Source of the DNA: Lentzea albidocapillata
GTDB taxonomy: Bacteria; Actinomycetota; Actinomycetes; Mycobacteriales; Pseudonocardiaceae
Assembly (NCBI RefSeq): GCF_000719115.1
Contig: NZ_JOEA01000012.1
Coordinates: 124,001 to 188,000, forward strand
Length of the DNA stretch: 64,000 nucleotides
Direction of reading: 5' to 3'
Below are positions 47,995-55,755 of the stretch, in pieces; position 1 is the stretch's first letter, and the number at the start of each line of letters is the position of its first letter. The position numbers were made by a program, and so were the translations under genes. The notes below the pieces were generated by a model, which did no database searches, was not told the DNA's origin, and saw only the letters and a program-made list of their open reading frames with translations.

Positions 47995-48936
47995 TCAGGG
48001 CAGGAGCAGCAGCTTGCCGGTCGTCCTGCGCGACTGCAGGTCGGTGTGCGCCTGCGCCGCCTCCTCCAGCTTGTACCGGCCGCCGATCCGGATGTTCAGC
48101 GTTCCCGACGCGATCGCTCCGAAGAGGTCGGACGCCCGCCAGTCCAGTTCCGCGCGGTCGAGCAGGTACGCCCCGGTCGACGGCCGCGTCAGGTACACGG
48201 ACCCGGCCGCGTTGAGCCGCTGCGGGTCCACCGGCGGCACCGGCCCGGACGAGGCCCCGAACAGCGCCAGCATGCCGCGCGGCTTCAGTGACGCCAGCGA
48301 CTGGTCGAACGTGTCGGCGCCGACGCCGTCGTAGACGACGTCGACCTTCTCGATCTGCGAGGCGAAGTCCCCGTACCGCAGCACCTGGTCGGCCCCGGCC
48401 TCGCGGGCCAGCGCCTCCTTCTCGTCGGTCGACACCGTCGCGACGACGGTGGCGCCCTTCGACTTCGCCCACTGCGTCAGCAGTAGGCCGACGCCACCGG
48501 CCGCCGCGTGCACCAGCACCCGGTCGCCTTCCTTGACCACGTACGTCGAGTGGATCAGGTAGTGCGCCGTGATGCCCTGCAGCAGCGAGGCCGCGGCCAG
48601 TTCCACGTCCAGCCCGTCCGGCACCCGCACCGCCGAGGCGGCCGGCACCACGACCTCGGACGCGTAGCTGCCCAGCACGCCCATCCACGCGACCTTGTCG
48701 CCGGCGGCGAAGTCCGGGGAGTTGCTCGCCACGACCTCGCCGGCGCCTTCGAGTCCCAGGGCGGTGGGCAACGTCAGCGGGTACTGGCCGCTGCGCTGGT
48801 AGGTGTCGATGTAGTTGACGCCCGCGGCGCTCACCTTCACCAGCAGGTCGCCGTCACCGGGCACGGGCGACGGGACGTCCGTGTGCTCCAGCACCTCGGG
48901 GCCACCGGCCGAACGCACCACCACTGCCTTGGGCAT
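47995..48936 (-). CDS. NADPH:quinone oxidoreductase (zinc-free MDR family)
   Basis: 313 residues from ATG 48936, SD AGGAGG. GroES-like N-terminal half with AAGVNYIDTYQRSGQYPL and LGLEGAGEVV; Rossmann half with HAAAGGVGLLLTQWAKSKGA. The structural and catalytic zinc ligands of alcohol dehydrogenases are absent, consistent with the QOR branch that reduces quinones or enones with NADPH. Physiological substrate unknown. Confidence 0.88.
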   Translation of the reverse strand: MPKAVVVRSAGGPEVLEHTDVPSPVPGDGDLLVKVSAAGVNYIDTYQRSGQYPLTLPTALGLEGAGEVVASNSPDFAAGDKVAWMGVLGSYASEVVVPAASAVRVPDGLDVELAAASLLQGITAHYLIHSTYVVKEGDRVLVHAAAGGVGLLLTQWAKSKGATVVATVSTDEKEALAREAGADQVLRYGDFASQIEKVDVVYDGVGADTFDQSLASLKPRGMLALFGASSGPVPPVDPQRLNAAGSVYLTRPSTGAYLLDRAELDWRASDLFGAIASGTLNIRIGGRYKLEEAAQAHTDLQSRRTTGKLLLLP

Positions 48937-49109
48937 CTGTCCTCCTTGATCGACTCAACCCGGTCAACCCAGGCCTCGGCCCCGATGTTCCCGCTCCCGC
49001 CGATTGGGAACCCACCGCCGCCCTCCAGCATGAGGGCAGCCGGCCCGTTCCGCCCGCGTGCGGTGTTCCCACAGCGACGGACAGCACTCAGCGCTGGTAT
49101 GACCGGTCC

Positions 49110-49898
49110 ATGCGAAAAACATCCCTGCTGCTGATCGCATTGCTGCTACTGGTGGGAGCGCTTCCATCCCACGCCGCCTCCGCCAAGAAGGGCGTGAACG
49201 CCGCCGACGACCCAGGCCCGGCCGGCGCCGCCATGACCGCGCTCGACGCCCGCTGGTACTACACCTGGGCCTCGGACCGGCGCGGGATCCAGAGCAACGC
49301 CGAGTTCGTCCCCATGATCTGGGGCGCGGCCAGTGTCACCGACGCCGAGCTGAACAGGGCGAAGGCCAACGGCCGGCAGTTGCTGGGGTTCAACGAACCC
49401 GACATGGCCGGCCAGGCGAACATGACCGTCGAACGCGCGCTCGACCTGTGGCCACGCCTGCAGAGCACCGGCCTGAGGCTCGGCGCGCCGGGGGTCGCGT
49501 TCGGCGGTGACGTCGCGGGCGGCTGGCTCGACCGGTTCATGGCGGGGGCGAAGGCGCGCAACCTCCGCGTCGACTTCATCCCGATCCACTGGTACGGCCA
49601 GGACTTCTCCGACAAGGCCACCGGGCACCTGGAGTCGTACCTGCGCAACGTCTACAACCGTTACAAGAAGCCGATCTGGCTCACCGAGTACGCGCTGATC
49701 GACTGGCGCTCCGGCCGCGCGGTCTACCCGAGCCAGCAGCAGCAGACCGCGTTCATCACCGCGTCGACCAGGATGCTCAACGGGCTGTCCTTCGTGGAGC
49801 GCTACGCGTGGTTCACGCTGTCCAGCAGGACCAGCCCGACCGGCCTGTCCACCGGCACCTCGCTGACGGCGGCAGGCCGCGCCTACGCGCCTGCCTAG
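49110..49898 (+). CDS. Secreted GH128-like endo-beta-1,3-glucanase
   Basis: 262 residues. Signal peptide RKTSLLLIALLLLVGALPSH ending in ASA. TIM-barrel of the Asl1/GH128 type: KGVNAADDPGP near the start, QLLGFNEPDMAG with the acid/base Glu, DFIPIHWYGQDF, and the nucleophile Glu in PIWLTEYALIDW. Such enzymes cut beta-1,3-glucans of fungal walls, fitting a soil actinomycete. Overlaps the converging DUF885 gene by four bases. Confidence 0.85.
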   Translation: MRKTSLLLIALLLLVGALPSHAASAKKGVNAADDPGPAGAAMTALDARWYYTWASDRRGIQSNAEFVPMIWGAASVTDAELNRAKANGRQLLGFNEPDMAGQANMTVERALDLWPRLQSTGLRLGAPGVAFGGDVAGGWLDRFMAGAKARNLRVDFIPIHWYGQDFSDKATGHLESYLRNVYNRYKKPIWLTEYALIDWRSGRAVYPSQQQQTAFITASTRMLNGLSFVERYAWFTLSSRTSPTGLSTGTSLTAAGRAYAPA

Positions 49899-51481
49899 TC
49901 CTCGCCCAGGGCGACCCGGCGCGCGAGCCCCAGCGGCAGCGCGCCGGATCCCGCGATCCGATCGTGGAACTCGCGCAACGACCCCAGCCCCGCGGCCAGG
50001 TACTCGTCGCGGATCAGGTCGATCTCCAACGCCCCGGTCAGGTACGACGGCGCCTGCGTCGGCCACGCGCAGTACCGCTTAACCTCGCCAGTGGCGGTGC
50101 CCGGCGTCAAGGCCGTGCGCGCCACCATGAACGACTCGGCCTCGGCGGGAGTCATGTCGCCGCAGTGCAACGCCGTGTCGACGATCATCCGCGCCGCCCG
50201 GAACAGCCGCGCCTCGACGTGGCTCATCAGAGCGCCCTGGGACGTGTAGTACCCGACCGAGCGCAGCAGCTTCTCCGAGTACAGCGCCCAGCCCTCGGAG
50301 AAGTACGACGTCCGGAACACCTTCCGCAGCGGGTGCGCCGGGCCCTGCGCCGCCAGCCACGCCGAGTGCCAGTGGTGGCCGGGATAGGCCTCGTGCACCG
50401 AGATCGTCGGCAGCTGCGACCGCGAGTTGGTGCGCAGGCGTTGCGTGATCTGCTCGTCCGACGCTCCGTCCGGCGTGAACGGCACGAAGAAGAAACCGGT
50501 CCGCTTCGAGGTCAGTGCCGGCGGCCCGAGGTAGCTCGCGACCGACATGAGCGCCCGCTGGAACGGTGGCGACCCGACCACCTGGCAGTCCTCGCCCTCG
50601 GGCATCGTCACCAGCGAGTGCTCGATCAACGCGGCGCGCGCCCGCGAGGTCTCCGCCTCGTACTCGGAGCGCATCGCCTCCAGGGTCGGCGGGTGGTCGT
50701 CCTGCAACGAACTCATCACCGCACGCCAGTCCGGCGACCCCGCCAGCTCGACCAGTTCGGCCTCCAGCGCCGCGTAGGCGTCCTGCCCGCGCTGGTGCAG
50801 CTCCGGCGCTCCGTAGCCCAGCAACTCCTTGTCCTGCAACAAGGCCGAGTAGAGCTTCTCGCCCATCCGCCAGTCGCCCCCGGCCCGCACGGCGAGGTCC
50901 TCCAGGAACACCGCGTGCCGGTCGAACGCGTCGGCCGCGGGGACGGCGGCCGCGACCAGCGTCGCGCGCAGTTCGGGTGACGACACCTGCTGCGGCAGCT
51001 GGTCCAGCAGGAACGCGCGCCCCGTCCGCACCTGACCGAGCGTGCGCAGCACGACCAGTGACGACGCCAGCGACGCGTCGAGGTTCGCTTCGGCGGCGGC
51101 GAGCACCGACGGCACCTCGCGCAGCTTGGCGACGGTCGACGTGACGAGCTCGGCCTCGGGCAGCAACCCGTGCAGGAACGGCCCCAGCAGCCCGAAGAAG
51201 ATCATCCCGGTGTACTCGTGCGGGTCCCGCCGCCAGCCCGGCCACGCCTCCATCGCCGTCGCCCCACGCAGCACCGACACGGCGAGATCGCGGTCCACCG
51301 ACTCGGGCGACGCCTCCAGCCGTGCCAGCCAGGTCTCCCTCTCCCTGGCCCGCTGCTCGAACGCCGCCGCGGAGAAGTCCCCGAAGGTCGAGTAGTGCGG
51401 AAGCGAGCCGACTCGGGCGGCGTGGGCGGGATGGTGGTCGAAGTACCACGAGAGGAACGACGTGAGCGTGTCGGTGGTCAC
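49895..51481 (-). CDS. DUF885-family putative metallohydrolase
   Basis: 528 residues from GTG 51481 (VTTDTLTSFLSWYFDHHP). A helical protein with the metallo-peptidase-like motif SVHEAYPGHHWHSAW, plus YFSEGWALYSEKL and VEARLFRAARMIVDTAL, the DUF885 pattern. Resembles M32/M3-like fold enzymes; substrate unknown. No signal peptide. Confidence 0.85.
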   Translation of the reverse strand: MTTDTLTSFLSWYFDHHPAHAARVGSLPHYSTFGDFSAAAFEQRARERETWLARLEASPESVDRDLAVSVLRGATAMEAWPGWRRDPHEYTGMIFFGLLGPFLHGLLPEAELVTSTVAKLREVPSVLAAAEANLDASLASSLVVLRTLGQVRTGRAFLLDQLPQQVSSPELRATLVAAAVPAADAFDRHAVFLEDLAVRAGGDWRMGEKLYSALLQDKELLGYGAPELHQRGQDAYAALEAELVELAGSPDWRAVMSSLQDDHPPTLEAMRSEYEAETSRARAALIEHSLVTMPEGEDCQVVGSPPFQRALMSVASYLGPPALTSKRTGFFFVPFTPDGASDEQITQRLRTNSRSQLPTISVHEAYPGHHWHSAWLAAQGPAHPLRKVFRTSYFSEGWALYSEKLLRSVGYYTSQGALMSHVEARLFRAARMIVDTALHCGDMTPAEAESFMVARTALTPGTATGEVKRYCAWPTQAPSYLTGALEIDLIRDEYLAAGLGSLREFHDRIAGSGALPLGLARRVALGED

Positions 51482-51517
51482 CCGACCGAAGCTACCCGCT
51501 GGTTTTACAGTGTGGGG

Positions 51518-51808
51518 ATGTCTGATCACACCACCCAGAAGCGCATCGCCGAGTTCGTGAAGGCCCACGGCAAGGAGGGCACGCCGGTCAGGGCCGTCGT
51601 CGAACCGATCGGCCGGGCAGGCGCGCGGATCGTGCTGGTCGGCGCGGACGGCGCCATGGGCGACGTGATGGTGAAGGACGTCGAGTCCGCCACCAAGGCC
51701 GTCGAAGCCGCGGACGGCGTCGAGCAGGCCGAATGGGACCGCGAGACCACCGCCGCCACCACCATCGGCCCCGCGCACCGCCGCAAGATGGCCAAGATGC
51801 AGTCATGA
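51518..51808 (+). CDS. Small conserved actinobacterial protein coupled to an ATP-grasp gene
   Basis: 96 residues from ATG 51518. Soluble alpha/beta pattern: TTQKRIAEFVKAHGKEGTPV, VEPIGRAGARIVLVGADGAM, VKDVESATKAVEAADGV. No catalytic motif recognised. ATGA overlap with the ATP-grasp gene implies a linked role. Confidence 0.7.
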   Translation: MSDHTTQKRIAEFVKAHGKEGTPVRAVVEPIGRAGARIVLVGADGAMGDVMVKDVESATKAVEAADGVEQAEWDRETTAATTIGPAHRRKMAKMQS

Positions 51809-52653
51809 AGGTCGTGTTCGCCTCCTGCGGCCGGTTGCCCCTGGGAGACGGTGACGAGGAGTCGCTCGTCGCCGCCCTCCAGCGCGACGGCGTCGACGTC
51901 GAGTGGCAGCCGTGGGGCGGCGAGGTCGAGGCGGACCTCGTGGTCCTGCGCACGACCTGGGACTACCCCGACCACCTGGACGAGTTCCTGGCGTGGTGCG
52001 CCGGCGTGCCCATGCTCGCGAACCCGCTGCCGGTGGTCCGCTGGAACATCGACAAGTCGTACATGGCCGAGCTCGCCGCGCGCGGAGTCCCGGTCGTGCC
52101 CACCGCGGTCGTGCGGCCGGGGGAGGAGCCGGTCTTCCCGGACGGCGAGTTCGTGGTGAAGCCGGCGGTCGGCGCGGGTTCGCGCGGTGCCGGCCGGTTC
52201 ACCGGTCACGCCGAGGCCCGCGCGCACCTGGAAGCCCTCGGCGTGACCGCGCTGGTGCAGCCGTACCAGTCCAGTGTGGACGCCCACGGTGAGACGGCGC
52301 TGGTGTTCTTCGCCGGCGACTACTCCCACTCGTTCCACAAAGGACCGATGCTGGCCCAGGGCCTCGCCGAGGCCGAGTCGGGGCTCTATGTCGAGGAGCG
52401 GCTGGCCGGCATCGAGCCCACTACGCGTCAGGTCGCGCTCGCCGAGCAGGTGCTCGACGTCGCCGCGGAGCTGCTCTCGTTGCGGCGCAGCGACTTCCTC
52501 TACGCCCGCGTGGACGTCGTCGAGGGGCCCGACGGTGAACCGCTGCTGCTCGAACTGGAGCTGACCGAGCCGTCGCTGGGCTTCAAGCTTACGACCGGCG
52601 AGGCTGTCTCCCGGTTCAGCAAGGTCATCCAGGAGGCCGCTTCCCGAGGCTAG
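51805..52653 (+). CDS. ATP-grasp domain protein
   Basis: 282 residues. GEFVVKPAVGAGSRGAGRF is the ATP-binding Lys and Gly-rich loop; VQPYQSSVDAHGETALVFFA the central region; SLRRSDFLYARVDVV and LLLELELTEPSLGF supply the metal-binding Glu. Similar to RimK-like and DcsG (O-ureidoserine ligase-like) branches of carboxylate-amine ligases, but the N-terminal VVLRTTWDYPDHLDEFLAW occurs in many uncharacterised relatives, so the substrate is not assigned. Confidence 0.85.
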   Translation: MKVVFASCGRLPLGDGDEESLVAALQRDGVDVEWQPWGGEVEADLVVLRTTWDYPDHLDEFLAWCAGVPMLANPLPVVRWNIDKSYMAELAARGVPVVPTAVVRPGEEPVFPDGEFVVKPAVGAGSRGAGRFTGHAEARAHLEALGVTALVQPYQSSVDAHGETALVFFAGDYSHSFHKGPMLAQGLAEAESGLYVEERLAGIEPTTRQVALAEQVLDVAAELLSLRRSDFLYARVDVVEGPDGEPLLLELELTEPSLGFKLTTGEAVSRFSKVIQEAASRG

Positions 52654-52662
52654 GGTCGGGGT

Positions 52663-53448
52663 ATGACCACCGCGAGCGTCAACGGCATCACCATCGGCTA
52701 CGACGACGAAGGCACCAGTGACGACGTGCTGGTGCTCGTGCACGGCCATCCCTTCGACCGCACGATGTGGCGCCCGCAGGCAGAGCACTTCAGCACGAAC
52801 GGCTGGCGCGTGATCGCCGCGGACCTGCGCGGCTATGGCGAGACCACCGTCGTCCCCGGCATCACGCCGCTGGACGTCTTCGCCGCCGACATCGCGGGGC
52901 TGCTCGACCACCTCGGCATCGAGAAGGTGGTGCTCGGCGGCCTCTCGATGGGCGGGCAGATCGTCATGGAGTTCGCGCGAACGTTCCCCGAACGCCTGCG
53001 CGGCCTGATCCTCGCCGACACGTTCGCGCAGGCCGAGACCGAGGACGGCCGCCGCAACCGCAACGACATGGCCGACCGGCTGCTGCGCGAGGGCATGTCC
53101 GGCTACGCCACCGAGGTGAAGTGGAAGATGGTGGCGCCGGACAACCCGGAGGCCGGCGAGTTCGTCGCGGGGCTGATGCACAACGCACCACCGGAGGGTG
53201 CGGCGGCGGCGTTGCGGGGCCGCGCGGAACGGCCCGACTACACCGAGACCCTCACCGGGATCACCGTGCCGACGCTGGTGATCGTCGGCAGCGACGACGA
53301 GTACACGCCGGTCAGCGCGGCCGAGTACATGAGCGAGCGCGTTCCGGGTTCGACGCTGGTCGTGGTCGACGGCGCCGCCCACATGCCGAACCTGGAACGC
53401 CCCGCACTCTTCAACAAGGCGGTCGAAGGGTTGCTAGCGCAGACCTGA
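52663..53448 (+). CDS. Alpha/beta hydrolase
   Basis: 261 residues. Oxyanion region HGHPFDRTMW, nucleophile Ser in GGLSMGGQIVMEFA, acid Asp near VIVGSDDEYTPV, His in DGAAHMPNLERP. Close to the haloperoxidase/3-oxoadipate enol-lactonase branch. Starts ten bases after the ATP-grasp stop, so likely cotranscribed. Overlaps the converging symporter by 15 bases. Confidence 0.88.
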   Translation: MTTASVNGITIGYDDEGTSDDVLVLVHGHPFDRTMWRPQAEHFSTNGWRVIAADLRGYGETTVVPGITPLDVFAADIAGLLDHLGIEKVVLGGLSMGGQIVMEFARTFPERLRGLILADTFAQAETEDGRRNRNDMADRLLREGMSGYATEVKWKMVAPDNPEAGEFVAGLMHNAPPEGAAAALRGRAERPDYTETLTGITVPTLVIVGSDDEYTPVSAAEYMSERVPGSTLVVVDGAAHMPNLERPALFNKAVEGLLAQT

Positions 53449-55011
53449 GCCGATGCCGGTCAGGCCGCGCACCTCCATCTCGGCCTGCTTGGCCGCGTCC
53501 GCCTTCTCGCCGCCGATGATCGTGCCCAGGAACCCGGCCAGGAACGACAGCGGGATCGACACGATGCCGGGGTTCGACAGCGGGAAGAACGCGAAGTCGG
53601 CGTCCGGGAACACCGACGACTTCGAGCCGGAGATCGCGGGCGAGAAGATGATGAGCAGCACGCACGACGTGAGGCCGCCGTAGATGCTCCACAGCGTGCC
53701 GCGCGTGTTGAAACGCTTCCAGAACAACGAGTACAGCAGCGTCGGCAGGTTCGCGGACGCGGCCAGGGCGAACGCCAGAGCGACCAGGAAGGCGACGTTC
53801 TGGCCGTTCGCCGCGATGCCGCCGACGATCGCCAGCACGCCCACGCACACGGCGGTGATGCGGGCGACGCGGACCTCGTCGCGCGGGTCGGCCTCGCCGT
53901 GCTTGATCACGTTGGCGTAGACGTCGTGCGCGAACGAGGCCGACGCCGTCAGCGTCAGACCCGCGACCACGGCGAGGATCGTCGCGAACGCCACCGCGCA
54001 GACGATGCCCAGCAGGACCGTGCCGCCTACCTGGAACGCCAGCAGCGGCGCGGCCGAGTTCTCGCCGCCGGGAGCGTTGTTGATCTTGTCGCTGCCTACC
54101 AGCGCCATGGCGCCGAAGCCGATGACCAGCGTGCACGAGTAGAAGATCGCCATCATCCACGTGGCCCACACGACGGACTTACGCGCTTCACGGGCGTTCG
54201 GCACCGTGTAGAAGCGCATCAGCACGTGGGGGAGAGATGCCGTGCCGAGAACAAGCGCCAGGGCCAGCGAGATGAAGTCGATTTTCGACAGGTCCGACGC
54301 GCCGTACTTCACGCCCGGCGAGAGGACGGCCTCGCCCAGTGGCGACCGTTGCGCCGCGCGGTCGAGCATCGAGGAGAAGTCGAAGCCGAACTTGCCGATC
54401 AGGAAGATCGTCAGCAGCGACACGGTCAGGATCAGCAGCACGGCCTTGATGATCTGCACCCACGTGGTGCCCTTCATGCCGCCGACCAGCACGTACAGCA
54501 CCATGACGATGCCGACGACCGCGATGATGATGGCCTGGCCGATCTTGCTGTGCACGTCCAGCAGCAGCGCCATCAGACCGCCGGCGCCGGCCATCTGCGC
54601 GATCATGTAGAAGATCGAGATGACCAGGGTCGAGTTCGCCGCGGCCGCGCGCACGGGGCGCTGTCGCATGCGGAACGCCATGACGTCGCCCATGGTGAAA
54701 CGGCCGGTGTTGCGCAGCCGTTCCGAGATCAGCATCAGACCGATCAGCCAGGCGACGACCCATCCGATCGAGTACATGAAGCCGTCGTAGCCGTTCACGG
54801 CGATCGCGCCGGAGATGCCCAGGAACGACGCCGCGGACAAGAAGTCGCCCGAGAGCGCGATGCCGTTCTGCGTGCCCGTGAAACTGCTGCCCGCCGCGTA
54901 GTAGTCCGACGCGCTCACGTTCCGGGTCGAGGCCCGGTACACGATGTAAAGCGTCAGTAGCACGAAGATGCCGAAGACGGACAGGTTGATCGCGGTGTTC
55001 GCCCCGGTCAC
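53434..55011 (-). CDS. actP: Sodium:solute symporter, cation/acetate type
   Basis: 525 residues from GTG 55011 (VTGANTAINLSVFGIFVLLT). Twelve or thirteen membrane helices of the SSS family; early motif YYAAGSSFTGTQNGIALSGD and FLSAASFLGISGAIAVNGYD, typical of ActP/MctC monocarboxylate carriers; LVGGMKGTTWVQIIKAVLL further on. Proposed acetate/propionate/pyruvate uptake. GTGA overlap with the DUF485 gene upstream, a standard pairing for this transporter. Confidence 0.88.
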   Translation of the reverse strand: MTGANTAINLSVFGIFVLLTLYIVYRASTRNVSASDYYAAGSSFTGTQNGIALSGDFLSAASFLGISGAIAVNGYDGFMYSIGWVVAWLIGLMLISERLRNTGRFTMGDVMAFRMRQRPVRAAAANSTLVISIFYMIAQMAGAGGLMALLLDVHSKIGQAIIIAVVGIVMVLYVLVGGMKGTTWVQIIKAVLLILTVSLLTIFLIGKFGFDFSSMLDRAAQRSPLGEAVLSPGVKYGASDLSKIDFISLALALVLGTASLPHVLMRFYTVPNAREARKSVVWATWMMAIFYSCTLVIGFGAMALVGSDKINNAPGGENSAAPLLAFQVGGTVLLGIVCAVAFATILAVVAGLTLTASASFAHDVYANVIKHGEADPRDEVRVARITAVCVGVLAIVGGIAANGQNVAFLVALAFALAASANLPTLLYSLFWKRFNTRGTLWSIYGGLTSCVLLIIFSPAISGSKSSVFPDADFAFFPLSNPGIVSIPLSFLAGFLGTIIGGEKADAAKQAEMEVRGLTGIGSGLR

Positions 55012-55418
55012 GCGAGCTCCTCGTCGGTTTCCACGAGCGCGCGCACCTTGTCGACCTGCGGGTCGAGCTTCCGTTTGGAGTAACGCGCGTACGCCATTGT
55101 GATGATGATGGTGGTGACGATCTGGAGGAATCCCATCGTCAAGCCGACGTTCACGGTTCCGAACAGCGGAGTGCTCATGAAGTCGGCGGCGTAAGCCGAA
55201 AGCAATACGAACGTGACGTACCAAGCGAGGAACAGCAGCGTCGCCGGGAGAATAAAACGCTTCACCCGGCGCTTCAGGTCGAGGAAAGCCTCACTCGTTT
55301 GGATGGCATCGAAATCAGGCTCACCGTCACCATCGACAAGCAATGAGTGATGTGGCTCGTCAAAGGTGGCGAAACCAGGGGTGGCCGGGCGTGACACGGA
55401 GGGCAGCGCCTTCGTCAT
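55008..55418 (-). CDS. DUF485 membrane protein, partner of the acetate symporter
   Basis: 136 residues from ATG 55418. Two membrane helices (FILPATLLFLAWYVTFVLLS, LTMGFLQIVTTIIITMAYA) with the DUF485 loop FMSTPLFGTVNVG, and a longer cytoplasmic N-terminus than E. coli YjcH. YjcH-type proteins are encoded with ActP; role unknown, probably assembly or regulation of the carrier. Confidence 0.85.
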   Translation of the reverse strand: MTKALPSVSRPATPGFATFDEPHHSLLVDGDGEPDFDAIQTSEAFLDLKRRVKRFILPATLLFLAWYVTFVLLSAYAADFMSTPLFGTVNVGLTMGFLQIVTTIIITMAYARYSKRKLDPQVDKVRALVETDEELA

Positions 55419-55600
55419 CAACCGCTCGCATTCGTTACGGGGAGTGCCCGGCGAGGCTCCGCGCACACAGCGCGTCCGATCCGGGGTTGGGAGGCGCAAG
55501 CGTAACCACGCGTGGCGGTGAGTCAATCCCTGGAACCCGCAGGACCACCCCAAAAGGTCCGCTGTCACCCTGGGTGATCGATCGAGCACGCCCCAGGTCG

Positions 55601-55629
55601 TTGTCGCGTCACGATCTCTGGCCTACTAT
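55601..55629 (+). promoter_or_regulatory. Candidate housekeeping promoter of the conservon
   Basis: TTGTCG (55601-55606), 17-base spacer, TACTAT (55624-55629). The match is close to a SigA/HrdB-type consensus and lies 123 bases before cvnA, the longest gene-free gap (333 bases) in this part. The rest of that gap shows only the small leader ORF and no other gene. Confidence 0.55.
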
Positions 55630-55716
55630 CCGCTCACACCCGATACGGCTGATGGAGATATCGAGCTGCGGGGACATCGACTCGCGGGGATTCACCAGGC
55701 CAGGAGGTAGCCGATA

Positions 55717-55755
55717 GTGGGGCACTTCGAACGCGCCTTGGGGATCATTTCGTGA
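55717..55755 (+). CDS. Possible 12-codon leader ORF coupled to cvnA
   Basis: GTG 55717 lies eight bases after AGGAGGT (55702-55708), the best SD near the conservon. It encodes MGHFERALGIIS and stops at 55753-55755, overlapping the cvnA GTG as GTGA. cvnA has no SD of its own. So either this ORF carries ribosomes into cvnA, or cvnA begins elsewhere. Too short for a family assignment. Confidence 0.5.
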   Translation: MGHFERALGIIS